Program-made: the position numbers and the translations under genes
Source: Echinococcus granulosus
Taxonomy: Eukaryota; Platyhelminthes; Cestoda; Cyclophyllidea; Taeniidae
DNA length: 64,000 nucleotides
NCBI RefSeq assembly: GCF_000524195.1
Contig: NW_020170388.1
Location: 816,585-880,584, forward strand
Reading direction: 5' to 3'
In this document: one piece after another, positions 1 to 28,600 of the stretch
Numbering within the stretch: position 1 is the first letter of the stretch
How the letters are laid out: every line of letters starts with the position of its first letter
The notes under the pieces: model-generated
Database searches by the model: none
What the model saw: the letters and a program-made list of their open reading frames with translations, nothing else
Told to the model about the DNA's origin: nothing

Positions 1-2151
1 AAGGGAGAGACTAGATGATCAAATGGGGTGGCATTTGTGCACTTCTGACGGCCACCATTTTATTCATTCATCATGGGGGCAAAATCGCAGGGCGTGCAGG
101 TGTGCCCCACTAAGAGGACTATCATCAAATACATCCACCATCTGGTTGTAGGAATGCGGGCGTGTTTGTATGTCTGTGCATTTACTTGATGAACCTTTTC
201 ACCAAGCTGCGAATTCCCACAGCGTTTGGACCTCATCATGGGGATGATTAACGGTCTGAGTCATGGGCATGACTTAGCATTTCGTCTAGTTGGGAAAGCG
301 ACTACACCTTAAAGCAGGTTTCTGTCCATTTTTCCGTGAGCCGCAACGTTTACTGCATAAACTATCATTTGATCCAAGTTTGTTTCAATTTTAACCAAAA
401 GGGCATTCTTGATAAATACTGTGTCCACTTCTATGTATTACGTTCCGACAACAATTTGGAGTTTTTCTGTGTTAGCTGATACAACTGCGTCAGATTTATA
501 ACGTTGTGTATTCATTGTATTCAGCGAATCTAGAGTGTTTATCACTATGTTTTGATTGTGCAAATGGATAAGTTAATGGGCAAAATACGAACTCACACAT
601 CGCTTTTTTGGTCTCCATAAATAAATATACCTTTTACTCATTGCTACTTAAATCTGAACACCTCACCTTTGAACAACAGGCTGAAATATAGTAGGGGTGT
701 TGGAAAATGTGTGGAAGAAGGGATGGGCTCCTAATTAGGGCATTCAGTGTATTCTCATCAAAGCGCTATTCTGGCTATTCGGCAATGATTTATCTGCTTA
801 TGGAAGCTGCACAGTCTTTTATTCTACTAAGTGTAAATATAATTTTGACAATTTACTTGGCGAGCTCATATTGATATTCCTGTCAGAATGGGTGGAGTAA
901 GCTCATGATTAGCAAATAAGACTGACTTTAGGGTTGTTTTTGCCTTGCAAGTTTGTAAATTTTTCTATGTAACAAAATAATTTCTTGGATTAGACACCGA
1001 CCCCAACTGTTATGCTTGAGCTATCTTCAATGCTTGTATATCTCCAGAGATCAGATGGAGAGATTTTAAATAACCCATGCAGATTGCTTAGGATAATGTA
1101 CAGAATTGAGCACTCGTTCACTAACTTCCCTTCTATAGTTAAGATCTTTAGGTGGTAGCTGCCTAGTATGGAGTTCTTTCAAGTTATTTATGCCTCATTA
1201 TAATCTTTCATTCTTAAAAATGAAGCCTCTTTACGCGACGGCCATTTCCTTAAGTGGTAAATTCCAACTTCATAGAGCTATATTGAAACCCATTGCTATT
1301 TTCGTAATACCAAAAACATAATTTGCAACTCCTGAGTCCATTCAATACATTATTACGGAAGGAATTCTCCACCTAATCCATGCTGATTTATACATCCATA
1401 TAAAGGTCGTTGCATACCTTTTGGATATTTGTAGAATAATTTTGACTTGACCTTTGGCAGTCAGTAGAAAAATAGACTTCACTGTTAACGCACAAGTGAA
1501 ATGAATGTTCCAGTCAATTTTGCATTTTTTAGGTATCAGTTCCTTAACATTATAAAAATTACCCATTTTTATGCACCATCAACTTGAAAAAATGCAATTA
1601 GTGGTAAAATCTGGTCTACAGAAGCGTGATTTCTCCAGTTCTTTCTTAGCTCTTTTCGTATACGTTTGGCTTTGGTCATATAGGCATAAACGCATTGCAT
1701 AAGACTCTCCTTTCATGAAAATTCAGTAAAATATTACTCTGAATTTACACTCTTTTTAATTGTACAATGATTTTTACGCCCATACACACATTTATAAGTA
1801 CGTTTTAGGTCTGGTAATGCCAAGAAGAGAATTATTACTTAATGAGTGCATCCTATATGTTTTTACCTAAAAAATTCACCACATTTGATTTATTCGTTGC
1901 GATCAGGAGCATCTATCGCAATGGATTTCACAGACAAAATTAGAAGGCAACAAGCGAGTTTATGCCAGCTAGTTAAGACTGGACAAATTCCTTAAGCATT
2001 CAAACAAGAGTTAAGGTTTGGAAATCAACTCTTTTTAAATTGAACTCCACATTTTGCTATAACTGTGAAATAATTTTGTGGCAATGCATGCTACTCAAAT
2101 ACTTCTGAATATGACTGAATGACTGAATAGCAAACTTCATTATCATTGTAG
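1..2151 (+). other. Intron sequence upstream of the first visible RTK kinase exon
   Basis: No exon could be supported here. The sequence is AT-rich with stops in every frame. It ends in a polypyrimidine-poor but valid acceptor (TTGTAG) directly before the kinase exon. The Gly-rich loop and VAVK lysine of the kinase, which must lie 5' of 2152, were searched for and not recognised, so they probably lie outside the window. Confidence 0.6.
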
Positions 2152-19816
<17,665 letters not shown>

Positions 19817-21612
19817 CAAATAAGCTACAAAGCTTCCTATCAGTTAGAAAATAGTAAGTACACTGAGCTCTTAAAGTTAAGTTTCAAGCGTTTCGCAGCG
19901 TCAGAAATTCCATTCTAGTCGAACTTATGGTTTCATTGGCTCCCCCTTATCTTTGACTTCAATCAAATTTATTTGTTTTCTTTTTAGAATTTTAAAGTGT
20001 TCAGTGGCTGCATGAATCGTGGTACATTGATATTTTTACAATACCGCGAATTCCATGTATGTTTTGTACCATCGTCATCACCACTGTGTTTTATCGTCCA
20101 TATATATGACAAAATTCGGCCTCTGACTTCCGCTTATGTAGTCTGTTTGCGATCCTGTTTTAAATGAATATATATATATAAACATATTTAAGATAGACCT
20201 CTATCTCGTTTTTATTGTTTGCTGTGTTAGATACTTCAGTGACCAATAGATGAATAGTACGGAAATTGCGGAGTCGTTTTCTTAAGATTTGCGAATAGGG
20301 CTAGACAAAGGGGAAATGAATGGTTGGGAAAGTAGCGACTTGAACAAAAGATAGCCGGGCATCTAAATGGATAAAGAGGGGTGGAGAAATAAGTGCCTAC
20401 GCAGTCAAACGCCCATTTTAACAAACTACCAAAGCCTTACAATGATAATGGACTAAAGTTAAGCTTTTTAAGATATCGTGAGATTAGAAGGGTTAAAGCA
20501 GCATTTTGGTCTTGGCATCTGCAGCGGGTTAACCGGCCGCCTTTATACACAAAACTACGTTAAACGGAAAAAAGCGCTTTGCTTTTAAGAAATCTCGAAT
20601 GTTCGGGTTTTAAGTGTATCTAGGATTGTCGCACCTTGTATAAATGTCGACTTTCCCAATTTTTCAATTACTGTACCTCATATTGCATTTTGCAGCGTTA
20701 ATACACCCGGCGCAGTATTACGTTTCGTGACTCGCTTGTTGCATATCCACAGATGAAAGAACAATCCAAAATTTTGTAGAGCTAGAACTGGATTACAGGC
20801 ATGCCATATTTTCCTTAAAGTGCTCCCTCTGCAAACTGTGAATAGAAACTCTGACATATTTACGACGTCAACGACTCTCCACTATTTCACTAAACATAAG
20901 TTCAGAGAAACCTACTAAAATAAAACTGCCAGTTTGGCAGTCATTAAGCCGAAGTTTGACAAAATCGCATTTGTTTACCTTTAAGGTTTACTTGCATATT
21001 TCAACCGTACTTGTTTCAGACCGCAGTTGTGCAGTGAGCAGTCAAAAAAAGTCAACGAGGTATTCAATAACAACCTAAATTTATTTTCCAACAGCATTCT
21101 ATGCATTGTGTGAGCTGTGACTGGCTACAAACAAATTGTTCTTGTTATATCACAGCACTTCGTTGGCAACTTTAATTAGATTATTTTCCAGGTAAAATCG
21201 AAAATGTGTATTCAAAAGAACCTCGGAAGGTGCTTTTGGGCTTCCTAATATAAACTTACATATTGCATTAATATTTGTTATTCGGGATATTAACAAAAAT
21301 TTGGGGTTAACTTATGTGACGAATTTTTTTATTTCCTACTTAAAGATTGATGATGCTTCCGACCTTGGGTGCAGTGTCGCCACTTTGTGTGCTGCCGCAC
21401 TAGTGGGTCGTCTGGCCTTCTTATTTGGGCCCCGCTGTAAATGATGCGTTTATTGTTTTAAGATTGTATCCGATTCTACTCACTTAGTGAACACTGAGTC
21501 TTCTGCATTTGCAACCTGACTGCAATTTTACTACACGCTTGTAGTTCGATCAGTTTTTTTCGTTTGCACTCTAAGTAACTTGAATTTAAAAGTTTCTTAT
21601 CTTAGTTTGCCT
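19817..21612. other. Intergenic between RTK and ALKBH7
   Basis: This interval holds the RTK 3' UTR and the ALKBH7 promoter. A short TA microsatellite lies at 20168-20181. No canonical AATAAA was found close to the RTK stop, and no gene was recognised. Confidence 0.6.
20168..20181. repeat. TA microsatellite
   Basis: Seven AT dinucleotides lie in the likely 3' flank of the RTK gene. Confidence 0.9.
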
Positions 21613-21879
21613 ATGCTGCGGGTCGCTTCGCTCACTTTCTCTTCATTAACTTGTTCTGTTATTTTTCGTGCCGTCCGTTGCCAGTCATCAAGGACTGTTG
21701 TATCGTCCGAATCAACTAAGCTACCAGTAGAATTTCAAGATGATTTTGTCAAGAAACTCGTCAGCGAAGAACTAATTACCATCCCCGACTTCATTACTGA
21801 AGAGGAGGAGCAAAGTCTGCTCTCCGAACTTGATCCGATTCTTTCGCGATCTCGCTACCAAACCTCACACTGGGATAAC
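21613..21879 (+). CDS. ALKBH7: ALKBH7 exon 1
   Basis: The exon holds the presequence and the N-terminal helix region (ITEEEEQSLLSELDPIL), ending at TSHWDN before donor GTAAAT. Confidence 0.9.
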
Positions 21880-24178
21880 GTAAATTCTAGTTTTTTTCAA
21901 TTTCCGCCCTCCACAGGCCATAGAAGACTTTCGTGAGACAGAGCGGAAGAACTGGCGGGCTCCGAATCGCCTGATCATCGATCGGTTACGGCAAAAGACA
22001 CTGGATGTTCTAAAGGAGGAGCCGCGTCCTGAAGGCGCTCATAAGGCATCCAGCTTCGACGATCTCCTTCCTTACATCCATGTTCTCGATCTGGCTCCAA
22101 CAGGGTGGATCAAACCGCATGTTGATAGTATTCGAGTATGTAAAAATCATTGCTGAAGTAAGGAAATATCATCACTTTGGGAATTTGTAACTTCCTAATC
22201 ATGATCTCAATCTTTTACTGATACATTTTTAACTAACTTTTGATTGCATTTCATAATTTTGATTTCATTGTGTTTTAACAAGGTTTCATACTGCCCCAGT
22301 TTTTATGCTATTCTGTACTAGCTTCGAGCACCAGGCATTTTATTCATCGCTGCAAAATATCACTTGCATGGAGGTATCATGACCCTTTTTTATGAAGAGC
22401 AAATGTCATTTTCACGTTGCAAGCATCGGTTGATTTGCATATTGGCTATTCTTTTTCCTCGAATAGCATTGATAGATTGTAGGGCAGCTATTTCAAACCT
22501 GCGAAACCGGTATTTCAGCAGGTCCATTAGAAATATCAGCACAACTATTCCTCATTAAGTGTTCTGCACCATGGTTATTCACTGATGCAAATTGCGACCC
22601 AGCTTGTAAATACAACCAGTTCACTGTGTATTTTTAATTTAAAACACCTGTTGGTTTTATAATCTATTTGTTCTGAAAAACCTATGATTAATAACGGTAT
22701 TTTGACTTTGAAACTACGTAGTTCTCACTGAATACATTAGCAAGACATATGGTAGCAAAAGATGGGTTTTTTATCGGTTCTCTGTTCTTTGCAAGTGATC
22801 CTTTAGTGTTAGTTTGTTCCATTGCTAGCATCCACTGTGATTTCATTTCTTTTGCCATGCCTTAGTGGAAAAATCACAATAACATCACAAGTAGTGCGTG
22901 CATGGGTCTTTTTAGAATTTTTCAACTTGAGTATAAGTATTTCAAATTCTTTTTTATGTGTACATGGCGTCAGACTAAAATTATGTTTAATCAATTTAGT
23001 ATTTTACTAAACCATGGTCTCCTGGAAACGTACATCAGTGGCATGAAGTGCTGCTACGTTATTAACACCCTAAGGTGAACAGCCTTCTCCAGGCCTGACT
23101 TGATGCTATAAAGCTACTTTCCATCTGAGAGATTTTGCAGTAGGTGACGGCCTACTTAGCTGTATTTTACCATCCCAACAGGCTTTTTAAAGTTAATTCT
23201 TCAGTATCTCGATACAGCACTAAATAAAGGGACTTCAAAGTGCTGAGCTATTTCACTTTCGACTTCCATGATAACATTCTATCTTGCTGACGTGAAGGTG
23301 TCCCGAATAGAGCTTTTGAATCGAGAGAGATATGGTAGTAAGGGACGTCCTGCTTAAATCACATTTCAACACACTGATAACATTCCCTGTGTTCGTATTA
23401 TATGAATACAAAAACTGCCTACAACCCGTTTACCCCGGCGTCAGTACAGATGAAACATTATTTCAGAGCTTCATCACTAGATTCTTGAATTACACCCCAT
23501 TTTCATGCAATGGTATCAAGGTGTAGTCAAAACCTAATGGCGTTTTATGGTTACAGTCTGCTTGAATTGTATTTTAACTAAATGGCGCATTCGCATAGCA
23601 GGAGCCAAAACCTATCCCATTTAAATTCAATTTTCATTCGTTCTAACAAGTTAACATTACAATCCGTGGTATCATAAATGACCATCAGCATAACTCGCAT
23701 CTAAATATTGTGTGAATGTTCTCTATTTGAAACAAACGGCCTATTTAAGTAGGCATTTCACCCTATTTTGGCATAACTAGGAAAAACCTATCATGATAAA
23801 TCAATGTTTTAGTACTGTGGTGGGGTGGTGGCCGTGCTCTCCCTCCTCGCGGACAGCATAGCGCGCTTCACTGTGGCTCCAGAGAGTGAGGTAGCTCCGT
23901 CCACTAGCCTCCTGCCCGCCAGCCGAATGGATCTCGCATTGCCCCCGCCAGGCGCCTCCACGGATGTGTGGGTGCGCCGACGCATGCTCTATATCATGCG
24001 AGGGGCAACGCGTTACCGCCTTACTCACGCCATCCTCCCCAATGACAGCCAGATTCCTGGTACCGATCGAGTCGTTCACCGGGATCGGCGCATCACAGTC
24101 ATGTGTCGACCTCGACCCGAGCGTGTGCCGCTATCACAGCCTGGAGGAGGCTCTTACTCTTACGGCCAATTGTCATAG
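21613..24178 (+). CDS. ALKBH7: ALKBH7, mitochondrial AlkB-like Fe(II)/2-oxoglutarate dioxygenase
   Basis: Three phase-0 exons (21613-21879, 21917-22135, 23813-24178) encode 283 residues; the human protein is about 221. ALKBH7 works in the mitochondrial matrix and has been linked to programmed necrosis, fat metabolism and mitochondrial tRNA processing. The first 30 residues (MLRVASLTFSSLTC...) are Arg/Ser-rich and lack acids, like a matrix presequence. Family signatures are RYQTSHWDN joined to AIEDFRETE, YIHVLDLAPTGWIKPHVDSIR, YIMRG, LTHAIL and RRITVMCR. Iron ligands are His157 and Asp159 (HVD) and His234; the 2-oxoglutarate-binding Arg is 255 or 261. The ATG at 21613 is the first in frame; a TTG further upstream is unlikely. 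Extra length comes from a Pro/Ser-rich insert (about residues 184-214) and a Gly/Tyr tail. Confidence 0.93.
21880..21916 (+). other. ALKBH7: ALKBH7 micro-intron, 37 nt
   Basis: The sequence starts GTAAATT, contains a T-run and ends CTCCACAG. Removing it joins WDN to AIEDFRETE, the continuous order in vertebrate ALKBH7. Reading through it brings a stop at the end of the open frame. Confidence 0.9.
21917..22135 (+). CDS. ALKBH7: ALKBH7 exon 2
   Basis: The exon encodes AIEDFRETERKNWRAPNRL through the iron-binding HVDSIR, ending at donor GTATGT in phase 0. Confidence 0.93.
22136..23812 (+). other. ALKBH7: ALKBH7 intron 2 (1.7 kb)
   Basis: The intron is bounded by GTATGT and TTTTAG. No feature was recognised inside it. 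Confidence 0.8.
23813..24178 (+). CDS. ALKBH7: ALKBH7 exon 3
   Basis: The exon starts YCGGVVAVLSLL, equivalent to the human FCGATIAGLSLL strand, and carries YIMRG, the distal iron ligand LTHAIL and RRITVMCR. It stops at TAG after a Gly/Ser/Tyr tail. It is clearly more GC-rich than its surroundings. Confidence 0.93.
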   Translation, partial: YCGGVVAVLSLLADSIARFTVAPESEVAPSTSLLPASRMDLALPPPGASTDVWVRRRMLYIMRGATRYRLTHAILPNDSQIPGTDRVVHRDRRITVMCRPRPERVPLSQPGGGSYSYGQLS

Positions 24179-25482
24179 TCCGATTGTGTAATTTTATAGT
24201 AAAAAATATCGCATTTAGTTTCGGTGATGCATCCCTAAGGCATTCCTAATATCGTCGATTGCGGTCGATCTTTTGACTGCCTGACGTTGCGTTATGAGCG
24301 TCTCATGTTTCTTTTCTTTGAAAATGAACTGAGGACTCAGGACGCGAGGATTCGAGTTGGGACCAAAGTCGTAGGGTAAAAAAGTGGGTAATTCCATTCC
24401 GAGTTGGTATGAAGACCTTGTATGGTTGTTGTTCGAGGAAGATAGGACAGTGGAATATCGGTTGGAATGTTGCACTTTCTGGGCGGGTTCCATGCAAATT
24501 TAACGAGGGTCGAGGAGTGATTTTTCCCATCTGAGCTTATTTTCTCTTGCTATGGCCTGTCAGGATTCTCGGTTATTATTGTTTGACGAAATTCCTATTC
24601 ATTGTTCACGCGCATATCTGCTTTCTTGGTTTGACTTCACAATTCTGCGGTGAGTTTATTCTCTCATGTATTTCAAGAATAGGCCACTAAACATTAAATT
24701 CGGTTCTCTGTCATTTGGCATGGTTCTTACGCATTTATACAAAGCCAACTTAAACCTGTGGGGATATTGATGTCTTATTTACTGGGTAGAGGAAATTGTC
24801 CGCAGTTTTGTGCATAATCTAATGAGGTGTTGTTCAACTAATGGTTTTATTTTTGTTAATGGTGTCAAACTTGTTTGTACTTCCAAGGAGCCTTGATAAT
24901 TTTAATGTTCCTTCTACTCTGTTATCTGCCCTTATGATCTTATGGTAAAGGTGATACAATACCGTTGAAAATTCATGGGTGAATCAAGTAAAGTGAAGCT
25001 AACCGAAGGCGAGGTCTATCACTTAGCCTGAATGACATCAGTTAGGAAGTCTCCACTCACCTGGCAGTGATTGAGAGTTAATTCGTGCGAACAAATTTAT
25101 TGCAGGGTGTTAGAGGCCCCCAAGCAAATTTTTGGTGTTATTCAAATGACTTTTATCACAAAGCAAATACTGGTATGGTTGTTCTTTCTTTCACTTTGTC
25201 CGATTAAGTGCCGAGGATTTCGTTTTTCAGGCCGAAACAATTATTAATACAGCGGAGCACTTCTTGCGTGGGTTATGATTTATTCGTAAAAATATTATAT
25301 ACGAAAAGACAAATAGCAGATTACAAATAAAAAGGAATGGATATTTTCACCAATTAGCCATTAGTAAGAAGGCGTGAAATTCGTGCTTTGGGGCGCTTTG
25401 GAAGTGTGTCCGCACTTTCGCTTTCATACTTGGCTGTGGTGCTGCATGCTTCGGGCCAGACGAGAGATGGACATTTAATCAT
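24179..25482. other. Convergent 3' interval between ALKBH7 and the MFS transporter
   Basis: This holds the 3' UTRs of the two convergent genes. Minus-strand frames between 24215 and 24530 are open in all three phases but match nothing. Confidence 0.6.
25279..25284 (-). promoter_or_regulatory. Probable poly(A) signal of the MFS transporter
   Basis: TTTATT on the plus strand is AATAAA on the minus strand, about 200 nt downstream of the transporter stop. Confidence 0.45.
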
Positions 25483-25622
25483 TTAAGATGCTGTGCCTTC
25501 CTCTCCAGCTTGGGGTCGACCCTCTGATTCTTTGTTTTTCAATTTGCTTGACGCGAAGAAGCGTCCTCGCATCAATTTCAAAGGACATGCCATGTCTTCC
25601 AGTGTGAGCGCCAGTATGATCT
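25483..25622 (-). CDS. MFS transporter terminal exon
   Basis: The acceptor TTCTTTAG joins in phase 1 to the previous exon, extending helix 12 (GVGVL to EIILALTLED), followed by MRGRFFASSKLKNKE and a TAA stop. The hydrophobic continuity and phase fit make this better than other downstream frames. Confidence 0.75.
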
Positions 25623-28600
25623 CTAAAGAAAAGGAGGCTTGAGTTATTAAATTAGGCGTTACTAGGGGTAGTGAGGTGTAGTGCTCCAATTTCGTACTTC
25701 GGAAACTAATGCGAAGTCACGGATGGCCTGCCTAACGCGTAATCTCCCATTTTCATGCATAAAATTCAGCTTGGAGATGTTCTGTTTGTCTTTGCTGGTA
25801 GGAACAGGTGGTGAAATTTTATGATTAATGTACTTCGGCTAGGGCTGTTATGTGAAGAATGAAACAGATGGTATTTTAAATAACTTTTTCCGAAAAGTGC
25901 TTTTTCATATGACATTAACGTCAGTAAGGGTTGCTGCCAGGTTCGGAGTTTACCACTACTACTTATGAAGGAGAGTTTTTTTCAAGATTTCACTATTCTC
26001 ATTTTTTTTCACAAGCGGTTCGTTGTATGCATTTCTACACTAAGGGGGTAGTGAATTAACTTCCGGATTGTTACCACTGGCTATCCTCAAAGGAGGTTCG
26101 TTTTAAAATGAATTCACAATCATTCCTACCGAATGAACACCTGCTTTGTGTCTGGAGCGGCAAGCTTGCTATTATCAAGAAAAAGCCCTTGTAATACCAA
26201 AGATGGCAGCACTGAAATTTTCTTCCAAAAAATGATTCGGGTGCTTTTTGTGACAAAATTCTGTTTTGTGGCGTGGAGCAGCTCAGAAATTGCACGAAGG
26301 CACGAAGAGGCCAGAATAGAAAACTGAATCGTGAAAAGGTTAGGAATCATATAGTCAACCGGTTTGCCTTTCGGTAGCGCATTTTCACGAATGTGGATTT
26401 GGGGCAACCTTTAGCAGCAGCCACAAAGTGGGACTGAAAAAAACCAAGCATTAAATTTACTGCTAAAGCAAATAAAGACTTAGTACCTTAAGTTGTCATC
26501 ATTGTGGCTCTACTGCATAAATAAATTGCACATTTTTCATTCGTCAGTTAGCCAAAATACTTTAACGGTTGTATACGGTGCGCTCTTTAGTGCTCCTCAT
26601 CCCCACCTCATCTCAAATCGTTGGTCAAATCTGGTGGATAAGTTTTAATTTTGTTTGCTTTAGGAACCGAGTTTACTTCAACTCCGGACCCGTGGTTGCA
26701 ACGGTCTCTTGTGCACCGTTTAAAGAAAGCGCAGTCTCAGAACGTGGAGTTTGGAAATGGTTTAAAAATAGGTTTCTTGCGATAACTCATTTTAAGTTTG
26801 GTGGTTTAATTTCAGGCAAAGTTGCCTGTCGCTACTGAAATGGTCATTTGAAACTAACGAGCAACAATCTCCCGGAGCATTCCAAGTGGTCAGTGAAATA
26901 GTTTGCTTACGCCTACGTCAATTGAAAAGGGGAGATCATAGAAGCCGAGCAATAAGTACGATTGATGTCTACCTAGTTGACAACCTGAGGGTAGGTAAAC
27001 CTTTTTTTTCAGAAGCACCGGGCACTAGTCAGTTGGAGGAACTAATCTTACTTTGGGATAGAACAATAGAGATACTGTTTCATTTAGTTCCTCCTTCCGA
27101 GGTTTCTTTAAGCTCCGAGTGCCTTCGAAATGTTCTTCTATCAAAAAACACATCTGAAAACATCACGGAACAAAATCACAGTCCGGATATCTGAGAACCG
27201 GAAGTGAAATGGGATTAAATGTAGCTGTAACCAGGCTTTCTCAATCCTGGCAGCAGAATATTTTAGAGTAATTGAACTGGATGAATTGAAGCTCATACGA
27301 AAAAAAGCTGTGCATCATAACAGTGAATAAATTTACAAAATATAAATTTTTTAAAATTTTTATGGTTCTTCAACTTTGATAATGGGAAAACAGAGGCATT
27401 TGTCTGGTTATCATATGCATTTCAAAGGATCACAGTTTCGGAAGCATAGGACTGTGACGAAGCTTTTTAAAATCTTTTGAGGATCTTGCAAAACGGAAGG
27501 CTTATATGGGCGTGTCGCCTAATAAAGAAGCTGCATATTATTATTAATGGGAAATGTAACAGAACAAAAGGGACTCCAACAGAGAGGATGTAAATCACCT
27601 TGATTAGTAGGAACAAAGAACCTTTACCGTCGTTTCCATTTTAACACCGCTGGGAAACAGTAATGAAGAAAAAAGAATTGCTAATGGAAACTTTCTGGAA
27701 AATTCAGTACATATTTGGCACTCAAGGCGACTGTAGTCATTATTGTTAACAAGAGACTGATTTCAATTTATTTTCGTCACCAATATTACGCCTATTTTGA
27801 GAAATGAATCACTTTTTACACGGTACTGAAATGGCGGCGACGTTGTTGACTATCTGATGGAGTGCTAATAATAAGAGGATGAAAATTTAGAGATTTTGAA
27901 AATATTGCAAATACCAAAATGTCATCAAACCATCATCAGGGTATTTGCATTTGGGTGAAGGAGGTGGAACTTTACTAGTTGAGTCTGAATTATTATTAAG
28001 ATGAATAAATCCTAACGAAAGTTAATCATGCTCCAATTAAATATTGTAAATAGGATTTCCTTTGTAATAAAAATTGGCGAAGAACTGGTGACGTGGTACG
28101 AATTCTCAAAGAACAAGAATGATTTTTATGAAAACAAGCCCAGTGCCTCATCCTCAGTCTAAAGTCTTCCTTACTTGAAAGATTCCTAAATAATTTGAAA
28201 CATTTTACATAAAATTTAGTCACCTTTGGCACTGTCATTAGTCTTATAAAGCTTTAAAAAAGTACATATTTGTTTGACAAGCAAAAAGAAATTCAAAACC
28301 ATGTTTGATTTGGGAATAAATAAGAAACACTAATGACCTCTTATAGTACATTTAAATTTGGGTCGACCTTTCTAAAAGGATTGTTTTAGACTAGAAGTTT
28401 TTCTGTCTGCATCCTGCTAACCATTTTGATGGTTCATGTCTTCGCGTTGATTACCAGATAACTTACGGCTCCTTGGTATGGCCTCCACACCATGCCAATA
28501 GCCTCAGCTCTTCTGTACATCAGTAGTGCCTCCCCTGCCATGATCCTGTGACTACTTACGACTTCAGGAAATAGTCAAGGTGATGCATCTTCTTGTTTAA

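Noticed and set aside
24337..24530. Alternative last exon of the MFS transporter (acceptor CTCAG, phase-compatible)
   Set aside because: It gives a tail without hydrophobic continuation of helix 12. The exon at 25483-25622 is also in phase, completes the helix, and is nearer.
26886..27194. 102-codon plus-strand frame in an MFS intron
   Set aside because: No domain recognised, begins without a clear start context, and no flanking exons.
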